This document shows positions 1 through 9,875 of a DNA stretch of 64,000 nucleotides, piece after piece. Position numbers and translations under genes: made by a program. Source of the stretch: Forficula auricularia (Eukaryota; Arthropoda; Insecta; Dermaptera; Forficulidae); assembly GCA_024734495.1 (NCBI GenBank), contig JALMQS010000435.1:930001-994000 (forward strand), read 5' to 3'. The notes below the pieces were generated by a model. The model searched no databases and had not been told where the DNA came from. It worked only from the letters and a program-made list of their open reading frames with translations. Numbering within the stretch: position 1 is the first letter of the stretch; each line of letters starts with the position of its first letter.

Positions 1-624
1 TTACAATTTATTCGCGGCGAGATTTACAACCTCGTTGGTAAGCTAAACAATAGATATATAACCTGGTCCTTCGTTTTTCTCTATATCTTTCTCAAATTTG
101 GAGAAAGCATATAAAAAGTCTAAAGTAAATGTAAACCCCGCGTTTATCCACCGGTTTTCTCAAAACGACTTGGGGAAACGGGAATTTGAGTGAAGAAAAA
201 TATGATGATTTCAAACAAGGGAGAAACTAATTTGAAAGTCGTATGGTTGATAACACTAGTTGATTTATTAAGCATTGTCTTCAAAATAGGATTTATTTCA
301 AAATTTCAAGAAAATCGGTTCACTAGAAGTAAGTTAAAATTTGATTTCAAGATACTAGTCAAAGAAAAAATTATTTATTGATTGTCTAACAAATATTAAA
401 AAATATAAATCTTTAAAAAATCAATCAAGAACAGGTTTATTCGAAACCAGTTGATTTATTAAACATTGTCATCGAAAATAGGATTTATTTCAAAATTTCA
501 GGATAGCTAGAAGTAAGTCCAAATTTGATTTCAAGATACTAGTACAAAGAAAAAATTATTTATGATTTCGAATAAACGTGTTCTTGATTGTTTTTTAAAG
601 ATTTGTATTTTTTGATACTAGTAC
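1..624. repeat. Non-coding AT-rich DNA with a direct and an inverted duplication
   Basis: Positions 257-383 recur at 449-569 with a few differences, so about 120 bp is directly duplicated. Separately, 400-446 is the approximate reverse complement of 566-613, giving a stem of about 46 bp. The right arm abuts the start of LINE homology near 625. No coding sequence is convincing here; short open frames do not resemble known families. It may be a decayed foldback element or a rearranged LINE flank. Confidence 0.5.
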
Positions 625-1806
625 AAAGAAGAAACAGAGGCACCCGAGAAGCAATTCTCTCTCTTAGACTAATAATAGAAAGGGCTTTTATCAGGGAAGA
701 ATCTGTCTACATCGGATTCATAGACCTAGAAAAAGCATTCGATAACGTCAATTGGGAAATTATGTTTAAAATATTAAAACAGGCGGGAATAAAATTCAGG
801 GAGAGAAGAAAAATCTACAATTTATATCAAAACCAGACGGCAATTATAAATATTGGAGAAGAGCAAAGAGAAGCCAAAATAAAAAAAGGTGTAAGACAAG
901 GATGTGTGCTATCACCCATGATTTTCAACTTATAGATAGAAGAAGCGATTAAAGAATTCAAAGACAAAATTGATACAGGTATCGAAATCCAAGGTCAAAA
1001 GATCGCTATGTTAAGATTTGCCGATGACATTGCCCTTCTAGGAAGCAATAAAAAAGAATTAGAGGACGCCTTGAATGGAATTAACCAAATCCTAATAGAA
1101 GAAATCAAAATGAAAATAAACAAGAATAAAACCAAGGTCCTAGTATGTACAAAAAAAGAACAAACGAGACAGGAATGCATCAAAATTAACCAAGAAAACC
1201 TAGAAGGAGTTAAGGAATTCCGCTACCTAGGAAGTAAAATAACATGGGATGGGAGGAGCGAAAACGAAATTAAATCAAGAATTGCCCAAGCAAAAATGGG
1301 GTTTAATTCAAAACAAAAACTACTATGCTCCTCCTCAATCAGCTTAGATAACAGGAAGTTGCTATTGAAGACATATGTATGGAGCAAAGCCATGTACGGG
1401 TGTGAAACCTGGACAATTAGAAAAGCGGAGAGAAAGAGATTAGAGGTTTTACAGAAGAATGATGAATATCAAATGGATGGATAAAATTACAAATGAAGAA
1501 GTTCTTGGAAGAATCGGAGAAAGAAGAACCTTGTGGAAGAGTCTGAAGAAGAGAAGAGGTCAGATGATGGGGCACACACTGAGACATGGGGGACTGCTTA
1601 GGGATATCTTGGAGGGGAGGTGGGAAAGAAAGGGGAAGGGAAGACCCAGATTAGAATATTTCAACCAAATAATTGGGGATATGGGATGCCAGACATTTAG
1701 AGAGGTCAAACAGCTGGCGGGGGACAGAGTCGAGTGGAGACGGATTGTTGCATCAAACTAGTCTTAGGACTGTATACTCAATGATGATGAGTACAAATTA
1801 ATAATA
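625..1806 (+). pseudogene. 5'-truncated non-LTR retrotransposon reverse transcriptase, broken
   Basis: This is the reverse transcriptase of a LINE, which would copy element RNA at a nicked target site. RT motif A is visible as FIDLEKAFDNVNW, motif B as GVRQGCVLSPMIF and the catalytic box as FADDIALL near 1014-1037. The C-terminal region GCETWTIRKAERKRL and the downstream GRPRLEYFNQ block are typical of RTE-like endonuclease/RT elements of arthropods; the clade is my inference. Two lesions are seen: an in-frame TAG at 933-935, after which the same frame resumes, and a frameshift near 1455-1460 that moves the last 100 residues to another frame. The endonuclease half is absent, so this is a 5'-truncated dead copy. 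The 3' end has a short TGATGATGA run followed by A-rich sequence near 1800. Confidence 0.85.
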
Positions 1807-2457
1807 AAAAAGATGTGCAGATAAGAAGATCCTCATCCATGTTAATAAAAAACGTAAAAAAATAAATAAATAGAAATAAATTGTTAATGAATTTATTTGT
1901 TTTATCCTTAAGTTTAATTTTTTTGTTTTCAACTTATTTGGAAATGAATCGAATATTTGGTTGTCTTTATTCCCTTGACAGAAAGGGCTCGGCAAGTGTA
2001 TTTGTAGTTTGTTAGTCAGCCAGCTGCAGGGGCTTGCGTGTTTTTATCATCAACGCTTAAGCATCAATTAAACATTAAACATGGGCTGGACTAGAGATAT
2101 TTGAATTCAATATTTGCTGGGATGAATGAATGGTCCATCTCTTCAGGAGCAGAATCCTTGACGCACTTATCATTATTCCGGTTTAAATATTAACTCTCAC
2201 CGTCAATTTAACTAATTGGGTATCACCTTGTAAGGAGCCTCCAGGAAAGGAAATGTTTAACTTCGGCAATCCCTCTAGTTGCATTCCTCAAATGCCGCTG
2301 ATAAAGATATCTTTCTATTCCGGTCTCTGGCTGGGTGGGTCTTGGTTGGCAAAAATCAAAACAACGAGGCTCTTGGAAAACTTGATAATTGAATCAGTTA
2401 ATGAAATATTCAACTAACTTCGTTTTACCATTATACATTCCGTAAATGTGACTCATC
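1807..2457. other. No recognisable feature
   Basis: AT-rich sequence with no convincing frame or known repeat. Some stretches near 2000-2340 are slightly richer in GC but give no coding signal. Confidence 0.5.
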
Positions 2458-2904
2458 ATATCGTCGCCTTAGAGTGTAAACCTGCTAACTCACAACAAGG
2501 AAATATTACAGGACAGACAAAAAACAAACACAATTTAATATTGTTGTTTAGGAAAGAAACAATTTTCCACATTTTTTTTTCTACAACTTACGATCGTAAT
2601 TTTAAGTAGCAGTTTTACTTAGACGATTTTTCTTTCGAACGGTATTAATATGTCAAATATGATAAAAAATGGATTTAGCAGATTTACACTCTAAGGGCCG
2701 GTTGTATGTCACAAAGTAAATGCTTTTTACCACTAACCATGGGTAGATAGTAAATGGAGGGGCTGGGATGGCCAATCAGATGACAGGCACTGAAAGTTCC
2801 TGTCATCTGATTGGCCATCCCATCCCTCCATTTACTATCTACCCTTGGTTAGTGGTAAAAAGCATTTACTTTGCGACATACAACCGGCCCTAAGCCGACG
2901 ATAT
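2458..2904. mobile_element. TIR MITE, interrupted by a second MITE
   Basis: The left end ATATCGTCGCCTTAGAGTG is matched by the inverted right end, in which CACTCTAA (from 2687) is separated from GCCGACGATAT by an inserted element. An uninterrupted relative lies at 61273-61523 with the same TIR and the same interior (CTGCTAACTCACAA near the left arm, TCTTTCGAACGG near the right). The two copies prove the boundaries. The non-coding interior shows it is non-autonomous. A TA target is likely, suggesting Tc1/mariner, but this is inference. Confidence 0.8.
2695..2890. mobile_element. PIF/Harbinger-type palindromic MITE nested in another MITE
   Basis: This 196-bp element is an almost perfect palindrome with ends GGGCCGGTTGTATG and CATACAACCGGCCC. 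It is flanked by TAA at 2692-2694 and 2891-2893. A 3-bp TAA or TTA duplication with GGCC-type ends is the hallmark of PIF/Harbinger MITEs such as Tourist. The host MITE is contiguous once this piece and one TAA are removed. It has no coding capacity. Confidence 0.85.
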
Positions 2905-3397
2905 CTCACTCGGTAAGATCTTTTTTTTAAACCGTGATTAAAAATGTCTGATGCGTGAAGAAAAATCTTTGGAATCATTTTATAAAAACAAAAATTTATT
3001 GTGATTACACTCTTGCTAAGTTTTTCATCCCATGATATTTTTTCGAAATTATCTTCTTTCTTTCGTATGAGGAACTTATAATGTCTTTGTATAATGTGTC
3101 AAATTTTAGCCCTTTCCCGACTAGTTTCTGTTAAAGAAGAATGGTGTAGGTTCTTGGTGAAACATATTTAAATAAAGTTAAGAAAATTAAAAAAAAAAAA
3201 AAAAAAAAAATTTAAATTTTAAATTCTAGGTAGGTTTCCCAAAAAATAAGTTTTCCCTGTGAACTCCTGAAGATGGGTTCATCTCCCGGAATATATATAG
3301 ATTCATGCTAACAAGCATTTGTCTTTTATTTTTTTGTGAAACTTAGAATTTAAAATTTTTTAAAAGTTTTTTAATTTTTTTTTAGTATTCTTTACTT
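2905..3397. other. AT-rich gap with a decayed hammerhead/PLE-tail remnant
   Basis: Mostly featureless AT-rich DNA with a long A run near 3190-3210. Around 3267-3296 the order CTGAAGA, T, GGG...CCC, GGAA resembles the hammerhead core with a damaged GAAAC box. I treat it as a degraded PLE tail only because intact versions occur elsewhere in the window. Confidence 0.35.
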
Positions 3398-3560
3398 TGA
3401 AGGAGACAATAAAAGAGAGTGTCTTCTGCTGGAATTATAAATTTTTAATTTCGTTATAATTAGATTAAAAATTTATAATTCCTGCAGAAGACACACTCTT
3501 TTATTGTCTCCTTCAATATATACAAATTCTGCTACTCTAGGCAAAAGAAACTTTCAATAA
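3398..3560. mobile_element. Short retrozyme-like unit, foldback form, ribozyme core deleted
   Basis: TGAAGGAGACAATAAAAGAG at the left is repeated inverted as CTCTTTTATTGTCTCCTTCA at the right. Between them is the paired CTTCTGCTGGAATTATAAAT block. The right flank continues into the ATTCTGCTACTCTAGGC AAAA block that accompanies this family elsewhere. The part that would hold the hammerhead core is missing, leaving a hairpin. It belongs to the same family as the units at 9766, 34457, 42740 and 47142. Confidence 0.7.
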
Positions 3561-3579
3561 AATTTCTTTACTTTAATAT

Positions 3580-3846
3580 AAGTAACCATTCTGAAGAAAT
3601 GGAGGATTCAAGTTAAAATAAAAAATAACCATCGATTTTCACATAATACTTGAGGAATGATAACATTATAATTAATCATTTTAATGTAGCCATCTCTCAA
3701 GTGGTAACACTTGCTGAAGACATGGAGGAATTGAGTTAAAATCAAAAATAATCAACGATTCCTACCTAAAACTAGATGGATAACAATTATAAATTTCTTA
3801 TTGAAGTTTTGATCATTATTAGTAACCATGCTGAAGTAATGATCGA
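3580..3846 (-). repeat. Diverged array of the 119-bp repeat
   Basis: Two to three degraded units are recognisable by AAGTGGTAACAC, GCTGAAGACATGGAGGAAT and TTAAAATCAAAAATAA. They are in the reverse orientation relative to the array at 9876-10505. Divergence is clearly higher than in the other arrays, suggesting an old copy. Confidence 0.65.
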
Positions 3847-4595
3847 AAAATGATTACAAGTTCTGATAACTCTTAAAAAGTTTTAAATAATATACCTATT
3901 TTTTTCTTCTCGAAAAAGTTTTTTCAATATTTTTACATACCTACATACGAATACATATATACATACGAATAATGTGGGTTAATATTTACTTTAAATTTTT
4001 TCTCGAAAACAAAACCGTGTGGTGTTATAAAATATATCAATTTTTAAATACATAATAACAGGAAAAACATTTCATCAAATATGCCTAGTACTTTAGAGGC
4101 ACGTGCAAACATTTGAATATTTCCTTGAAAAAGTGAGTAGAAAATAACATATTTTTGGTTAAATTTTAGAATTTGGTTTTTAGTGATACGAATAGATTGA
4201 AAGGTTGAGAATCGCTTTTCTAGATTCTTAATATAATTGTAAGTCAAAATCTTTTAATATTTTGTATGATATTTTAAAATATAAGAATGAAATTTGGAAA
4301 TATATAGCAATCGCAAGATCCTGTGAGATGTGGTCTCTCCCCATAAAGCTCCAATTCAAGCTTCCATATAAAGAATAAGCAACAAAGCGAGACTTTAAAT
4401 ACAATAGGGCTTGCAGCCTTGGGGTTCTGTTCTTGTCTTCCAAGTTGATAATCCAAAATAATTAAAATCGAAATACCATAAATTACAGAGAAACATTCCA
4501 GACTAGTTTTTTTTCTTTCCTAATGGCTTATTTTTTCGCTTTTATATTTTATAAAATATAGGTATAATTTTCTTGAAAAAAAAATTATAAATTTA
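3847..4595. other. No recognisable feature
   Basis: AT-rich DNA. The 4315-4450 stretch is richer in GC and open on the minus strand for about 70 codons, but the product resembles nothing I recognise. Confidence 0.45.
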
Positions 4596-4599
4596 AAAA

Positions 4600-4701
4600 G
4601 TGAATTGAAAAGTTTTTATTTTGCCGAGAGTAGCAGAGTTGTTGAATCATAAAGAGAAACAAAGAGGTTGTCCTCTGCTTGATGCAAATAAACATACACA
4701 T
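4600..4701 (+). repeat. PLE-tail/retrozyme-related unit (GCCGAGAGTAGCAGA type)
   Basis: The block GAATTGAAAAGTTTTTATTT, GCCGAGAGTAGCAGAG, then TTGTTGAATCATAAAGAGAA recurs at 27326-27432 and, inverted and diverged, at 35141-35245. The GCCGAGAGTAGCAGA part also flanks the hammerhead units at 42830 and 47165. No ribozyme core is present. It ends exactly where the hAT terminal repeat begins. Confidence 0.6.
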
Positions 4702-5000
4702 CAGTGGCGGGCGGTGACTTTTCAACCAGAGGATGCTCTCCAAAAAAGAACTTTTTTAAATTTTATTTTATATTTCGTTACTTTTTGCAAAATTCATCAA
4801 AATATTCGGAATTTTTTATATTTTTCAAATTTAATATTAGATTTTTCAATTGATATTAAAGACAGAGCCGATACTTTATCTTCACTTTGGCTACTTCTGG
4901 TGATTGTTTTAATTCGTTTCAGAATTGAAAATGAACGTTCAAAAGGCATGCTGATTAATTGTATTAAATCAAATACATCACACATCTTTTTAATCATGTT
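4702..5000 (-). pseudogene. hAT transposase C-terminal fragment with one terminal repeat
   Basis: On the minus strand about 66 residues are open, with SMPFERSFSILKRIKT followed by SALSLISIEK. This matches the C-terminal dimerisation region of hAT transposases of the zinc-finger MYM/PKR-inhibitor-repressor type, where the consensus is roughly CERSFSKLK followed by LSGLALISIE. The usual cysteine is replaced by phenylalanine. The sequence CAGTGGCGGGCGGTGAC at 4702 looks like the adjacent hAT terminal repeat, which would put a target duplication at 4694-4701 (ATACACAT). The other end and most of the transposase are missing, so the second TSD copy cannot be checked. Confidence 0.6.
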
Positions 5001-5125
5001 TTATGATTAATTTTTTCATGAAATTTATAGATCTTAAATGAAAGTTAGGGATGTAGTACATGTAAGCTAATTCACTTTTCAACTTCATAAATTCAAAGTA
5101 TTTTCCATAAAATACCCCTATAGAG

Positions 5126-5763
5126 GTTGCTCCTTATTTTGGATATTTACGCTGATAGGGGCTAATATGAATAGAAATAAATAAAAAAAATATCCCCCAA
5201 GTTTCAAGTCTCTATCTCAATTTTAACCCAGTGATACACAGCGATTAAGTTTCCCATCCAAATAACATGGAGTCTTTGGCATGGAACGATCAATTTTGTA
5301 TTTAGGCCAAAGTAATGGTTCAAAAAATTTGAAAATCTGTAGACTTTATTCTTATAATAGTAGCTATCCGTTAGAATTTTTACAGATTTTTAGCTATTAT
5401 AATTTTGGAGTTACATCTAGATAAAATACTGCTATATCTTAGTATTAGCAAGTTATAGACTCCAAAATTATAATAGCTAAAAATCTGAAAAAATACTGAG
5501 GGATAGCTACTATGATAAGGATAAAGTCTACAGAGTTTCAAATTTTTTGAACCATTACTTTGGCCGGAATAAAAAATTGATCGTTCCAAAAATTGATGCC
5601 AAAAACCCCATGTTATTTAGATGGGAAACTTAATCGCTGTGTAGCACTAGGTTGAAATTGAGATAGAGACTTGAAACTTGAGGGATATTTTTTTTATTTA
5701 TTTCTAACCATATGAGCCCCTGTCAGCGTAAATGTTCGAAAATATCCAAAATAAGGAGCACCT
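5126..5763. mobile_element. Long foldback MITE
   Basis: The left half reads GTTGCTCCTTATTTTGGATA and the right half ends TATCCAAAATAAGGAGCACC. Arms of about 290 bp stay complementary with scattered differences and meet near 5420-5450. Internal landmarks include CAGCGATTAAGTTTCCCAT and its complement, and AGTAATGGTTCAAAAAATTT in both arms. There is no coding capacity. A one-arm fragment lies at 9026-9168. Confidence 0.8.
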
Positions 5764-5995
5764 TACTATAAGATTCAATTAGGACGGAAAATTCTTTTCA
5801 TATTCTTTAAATGTGCTAAATTAAAAAAGATCCATAAATTTTAAAGCGAAATAAAGCTACACGACATTCAAATATGACACGGTATGTTGTCGTTTTGAAA
5901 TTTTACGGATGCGGTGCATCTACAGTTTCAGCTTTACCAACTCAAACCCATTTGTTGCTAAAAAATTATCCAATCATCAAAATTTACAGAGAGTT
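5764..5995. other. No recognisable feature
   Basis: Short AT-rich spacer between two inverted-repeat elements. Confidence 0.5.
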
Positions 5996-6058
5996 AAGTG
6001 GATATTGATGAGGCAGTCAAAAAAAGAAGAAGATAATTTACACTATCTTTTTATTCAT

Positions 6059-6102
6059 AAAACCGACGTTTCGGAGGCTATTCCCTCCTTCTTCAGGGTT
6101 TT
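6059..6102 (-). ncRNA. Hammerhead ribozyme motif
   Basis: On the minus strand: AAAACC, CTGAAGA, A, helix II GGAGG/CCTCC with an internal loop, GAAA, a minimal CG helix III, cleavage triplet GTC, then GGTTTT. Helix I (AAAACC/GGTTTT) is 6 perfect pairs. One extra base sits between CTGAAGA and helix II, as in all motifs in this window. Self-cleavage is inferred from structure only. Confidence 0.75.
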
Positions 6103-6273
6103 GAAAAGTCAGTGAAGGAAATCCAATGCGGCATTCCCCTCTGTCTCCTCTTTCAGTGGCAGTAACAATAATATACTTGTATTTCATTATCAGCAGAATT
6201 ATAATGTAATAATGTAATGATGAATCATTATTACATTATAATTCATTACATAATAAATCTTCACTGACTTTTC

Positions 6274-6317
6274 AAAACCCTGAAGAAGGAGGGAATAGCC
6301 TCCGAAACGTCGGTTTT
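6274..6317 (+). ncRNA. Hammerhead ribozyme motif
   Basis: Plus-strand partner of the motif at 6059-6102, with identical core: AAAACC, CTGAAGA, A, GGAGG/CCTCC, GAAA, CG, TC, GGTTTT. Both catalytic boxes and both helices are intact. The single CG pair for helix III is typical of hammerheads thought to act as dimers. Confidence 0.75.
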
Positions 6318-6385
6318 ATGAATAAAAAGATAGTGTAAATTATCTTCTTCTTTTTTTGGACTGCCTCATCAATATCCACTTAATT

Positions 6386-7494
6386 CACTTATCAGCCCGT
6401 CTCCAAAAATTACTCCAATCTTATTAAAACACTCCTGAAGATGGCCGTGAGTACACAACTAACTTACAATGAAATCTTACCTCTTTACAGAGAGTGTACT
6501 AAGACATAAAAAAGGGTCTGCTTTTTCCTTCTATTTCTTAAGTATGTATGCAGGTAGGTTATTTGTTTTTTAATATAGAATGTATTTAAAGTTTGTTGCT
6601 GATCCTTAGGTTTACGAGGCCGTTGCGTAGGTCGGCCACCAGCCTACAAGCGATCCACAGGTTACACTTATTTATTCACTTGCTTACGAAAAAGGCATGT
6701 GCATTATACAAACCGCATTAAATAATTTGACGTGTATGAACGGAGGTCATGCCTTTTTTGTCAGTAGTCAACAAACACCCTCTTAGAATTGCCATTTTTT
6801 CCCATCCAACCTTATATGTCTTCCTTTAAAAACATCTATAAAGAATTTGTAACGATTGAACTAGGAAAATAAGAATAATAAAAAATCCTTTAAAGGAAGT
6901 ATATGTAAATTAAAATAACTGTCAAATAATTCAGATAAATAACTTAAGAATTATTTTATTAAAAATGAATCGGATGATTTAAATGCTCGAGGTTATTTAC
7001 TTATTAAAAACGTAGTTTAAAAAATCATTACCTATATTAAATAGAGGCATTTTTTCTCCTGCTTAAATGGTTTAAACGTTTAAACTATTCTACGGAAATA
7101 AATGAAATTTAACATGCATATAAATCAGATACCAGAGAAGGTTAATAAAAACTAAAATTAAATAACAAATTTATAATTAATTAAATCAAAATGAATTTAA
7201 AGTCCATAAGTAGTAGTAGTAGTATTAAGTGTTGATTTGCCTCCAACCTTACGGGAATTTTAACACTAGTTAAATTAAAGTCCATAAAATTTGTCAGAGT
7301 AAAAGTTATAAGATAAGACAGAGTCACTACGTCAAAGTGGTATTTTGCTTGAAACTTTTGTATTTTTATTTAAGAAAATAATAATTGTAATTATATTTTG
7401 AGTTGGAGATTTTTTTGAATAATTTAATAAGTAATTTTATCTGGATTAATAACTTAATAATTTTTAATTGTGTTTAATATATATATATATGGTA
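6386..7494. other. No gene seen; one hammerhead-tail fragment
   Basis: Positions 6431-6456 read CTCCTGAAGATGGCCGTGAG, matching the 5' half of the hammerhead at 48106-48146; the GAAAC half is gone. The remainder is AT-rich, with a (GTA)n-like run near 7208-7220, and shows no coding signal. Confidence 0.5.
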
Positions 7495-7921
7495 TATGTT
7501 GCAGTAAAAACTCGTTTTTAGTAAGAACGGGATCTTTCTACTACTAGTTAAAACGCGTTTCACTGAATACATTTGTAGAAACTAGAAATTACTGATGTTG
7601 TTTGAGTTTGGTTAAAAGGTCTAGAATCTTCATTTTTGACCTTCCGCCTCATTTGGGGTGTTTATTTTAGAAAATTTTTAAACGAAAATGTCAAAAATTA
7701 CATTCACTACAACTTTGCTTCTAATTTTTGACATTTTTGTTTAAAAATTTTTGAAATTAAACACCCAAAATGAAGCGAAATGTCAAAAATAAAGATTCTA
7801 GACCTTAGAACCAAACTCAAACAACATCAGTAAACTCTATTTGCCACAAAGGTATTCAGTGGAACGCGTTTTAACTAGTAAAACCCGTTTTTACTAAAAA
7901 ACGGGTTTTTACTGCAACATA
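7495..7921. mobile_element. Foldback MITE
   Basis: The ends TATGTTGCAGTAAAAAC and GTTTTTACTGCAACATA are inverted repeats, and complementarity continues inward (ACGCGTTTCACTGAATAC against GTATTCAGTGGAACGCG; TCAAACAACATCAGTA against its complement) to a centre near 7700. It is about 427 bp, non-coding, and flanked by TA-rich microsatellite on both sides, which suggests a TA target. Confidence 0.75.
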
Positions 7922-9025
7922 TATATAAGGATTTTCACTAGTGGCGCTGCCGGAGTAGTATTTGCTTTTGGGCGTATTAAATAAATTATATAAATGTGTT
8001 GGATGTAATGTAATGTAATGTAGCATTGTAAATAAATTAATAAAAATAAAATAAATAAATAATTAGTAAATTAATAAAAACTAGTATTCATATATTGTAT
8101 AAGAGAATATACACACACATTCATATCAGAGATGAACAGAATTTTTTACAGATTAAGACTGACAGCTTGTTTAAACCTTAGAGGCCTTAGAAATTGGGTT
8201 TAATTTTATATAAAAAACAGAATTTTTTTTTCAAGATTTACTAGCAATGCTTGTATTTGGTAAATATTTCCTCAGCGAATAGATTTTGTTTAAATTTTGG
8301 AGATTTTATTTCCTATGTTTTATAGAGTTGTAACTCTTAACTTTGTACTTCCACTCAAAATATTATTATAAGACTAACATTGAGATATTTTTCTAAAAGG
8401 ATGAACCAAAAAATATATATTTATTGTAAAATCTTTTCGGTACTATTTTTTTCTTTTTTTTAAGATGATATATTGCGACTATTTCTTAGATCTTATTCAT
8501 ATAGCATTACTAAAATGCTTGCGAAATTGGGACACTCATGAATTATTTTTATCTCAATAGACCACCAACTGGGATGTAAGATGAAATAAATTGAATGAAG
8601 CCAAGTTATGTAATTGAAAAGAGAGCATTTTCTATCTATTTGACTCTAAGATTAGTAATTAATTTGTTAAGTAGATTTTTAATAAAATCAAATTGGATAA
8701 TACAAAGATAGCCATTTAAACATTTAAAGCGTCACAAATAAACATTTGAATGGTTATTAATTAAATATTTGGATTAAAAAAAATCTAGAACTATTATTTG
8801 AAATTGGGTTATAAAAAGAGAGATGACCGCAGATGGTTCGAGGAGGAATTTCTTTATCTCACCATTAACTATTTAACTACATCTGTTAAATTCTTTTCAT
8901 TTTTTTTTCATTTTTAATCTTGAATTAATGCATTCTTATAGAAACAACGCTTGAATGTAAAATTTTAAAATAATTGTTAATTTTAGTACTATAGATGTTA
9001 AAACTTTATTATTATTACATATCTA
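7922..9025. other. No recognisable feature
   Basis: AT-rich DNA with a short ATGTAATGTAATGTA repeat near 8008-8022 and no convincing coding frame. Confidence 0.5.
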
Positions 9026-9168
9026 ATAGGGTGCTTATTTTGGATATTTTCGAATATTTACACTGACAAGGGGCTCATATGGTTAAAATTAATAAATAAA
9101 AATATCCCTAAGTTTCAAGTCTTTAACTCAATTTTAACCTAGTGCTACACAGCGATTAAGTTTCATTT
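9026..9168. mobile_element. One-arm fragment of the 5126-5763 foldback MITE
   Basis: GGGTGCTTATTTTGGATATT, GGGGCTCATATGG and CTACACAGCGATTAAGTTTC match one arm of the element at 5126-5763. It stops at 9168, where the 119-bp repeat array starts. The other arm is absent. Confidence 0.7.
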
Positions 9169-9393
9169 TTGACGCTTCGATTATTATTGGTAACCATTGC
9201 TGAAGACATGATGGAATCGACTTAAAATCAAAAATAACTATCGATTCTTATCAAATACTAGAGGAATAACCTTATTGCATTCCATTTTTGATGTTTTGAC
9301 AATTAATGGCAACCTCTACTGATAACGTGGAAGTATTGACTTAAAATCAAAAAGACTAAATTCTTTTTTGGTAAACAACTCAAGCTTGAGTTT

Positions 9394-9730
9394 TTTTTTT
9401 TTTTTTTTTAATGCAATCGAATGCAAGAAGGGGTGCACCAGTAAAGGTGTAGCCCCTATGGATCTCGAAAGACCCTTGCATTACCGAAGAGAAGGGAAAG
9501 TTGATTAAGTGAGGGTGTAGACGTAGGTGTCTATGCACCCTGGTTTTGAAGGTTTGAAGATCATAGGTGCTGGGAAAGATAGAGGCTGGGAGAGAGTTCC
9601 AGTTCCTTGAAGTCATGGGGATATATGTATTCGCGAATGAAGTGGTCCGGCACTTTTCCAATTTGACCGCAAAGAGTGTTGGGAGTCGGCAAAACGTGTG
9701 CTGCGTGCAAAGTATGCTTTGGGGGGAATT
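9394..9730 (-). pseudogene. 3' end of a Jockey-like LINE (family of 28556-30710)
   Basis: The minus strand encodes the C-terminal block SFANTYIPMTSRNWNSLPAS, then FKTRVHRHLRLHP, followed by a 3' UTR and a poly-A tail (T run 9391-9409). The same block and UTR are at 30430-30710, so the families agree. Upstream of LFAVKLEK the frame is shifted. It is inserted in the centre of the 119-bp repeat element, because the uninterrupted centre at about 23095-23125 is contiguous. Any target duplication is very short (GTTT). Confidence 0.8.
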
Positions 9731-9765
9731 GTTTGCCATAAAAGAATTTAGTCTTTTTGATTTTA

Positions 9766-9875
9766 TTGAAGGAGACAATAAAAGAGTTTTTTCTTCTGCT
9801 GGAATTATAAATTTTATTTATTTATAACGAGACTATAGTTTCGAGGGCTTTGCCCTCTTCATCACTCTATTACAA
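9766..9875 (-). mobile_element. 110-bp retrozyme-like insertion with damaged hammerhead
   Basis: It is flanked by perfect 12-bp direct repeats TTTTTGATTTTA at 9754-9765 and 9876-9887, where uninterrupted copies have one. On the minus strand it begins TTGTAATAGAG, continues through GTGATGA, A, GAGGGC/GCCCTC, GAAAC, TATA, GTC and the TTATAA strand of helix I, and ends CTCCTTCAA. The first conserved base is G instead of C (GTGATGA), which should abolish cleavage in this copy. It has no coding capacity. Confidence 0.8.

Larger units (their letters stand above)
5996..6385. mobile_element. Inverted pair of PLE-type tails carrying hammerhead ribozymes
   Basis: Positions 5996-6115 and 6255-6385 are near-perfect inverted repeats of about 120-130 bp around a non-coding centre. 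Each arm contains one complete hammerhead motif (separate entries). The arms share TTTTTATTCATAAAACCGAC and TCTTTTTTTGACTGCCTC-like tails. Inverted terminal repeats with hammerheads fit the pseudo-LTR organisation of Penelope-like elements, but no RT lies between them, so this is a non-autonomous or collapsed element. Confidence 0.7.

Noticed and set aside
1808..1995. Small minus-strand ORF after the first LINE
   Set aside because: Low-complexity, AT-driven translation with no motif.
4228..4456. Minus-strand coding region
   Set aside because: About 70 open codons in slightly GC-richer DNA, but no similarity or gene structure that I can recognise.
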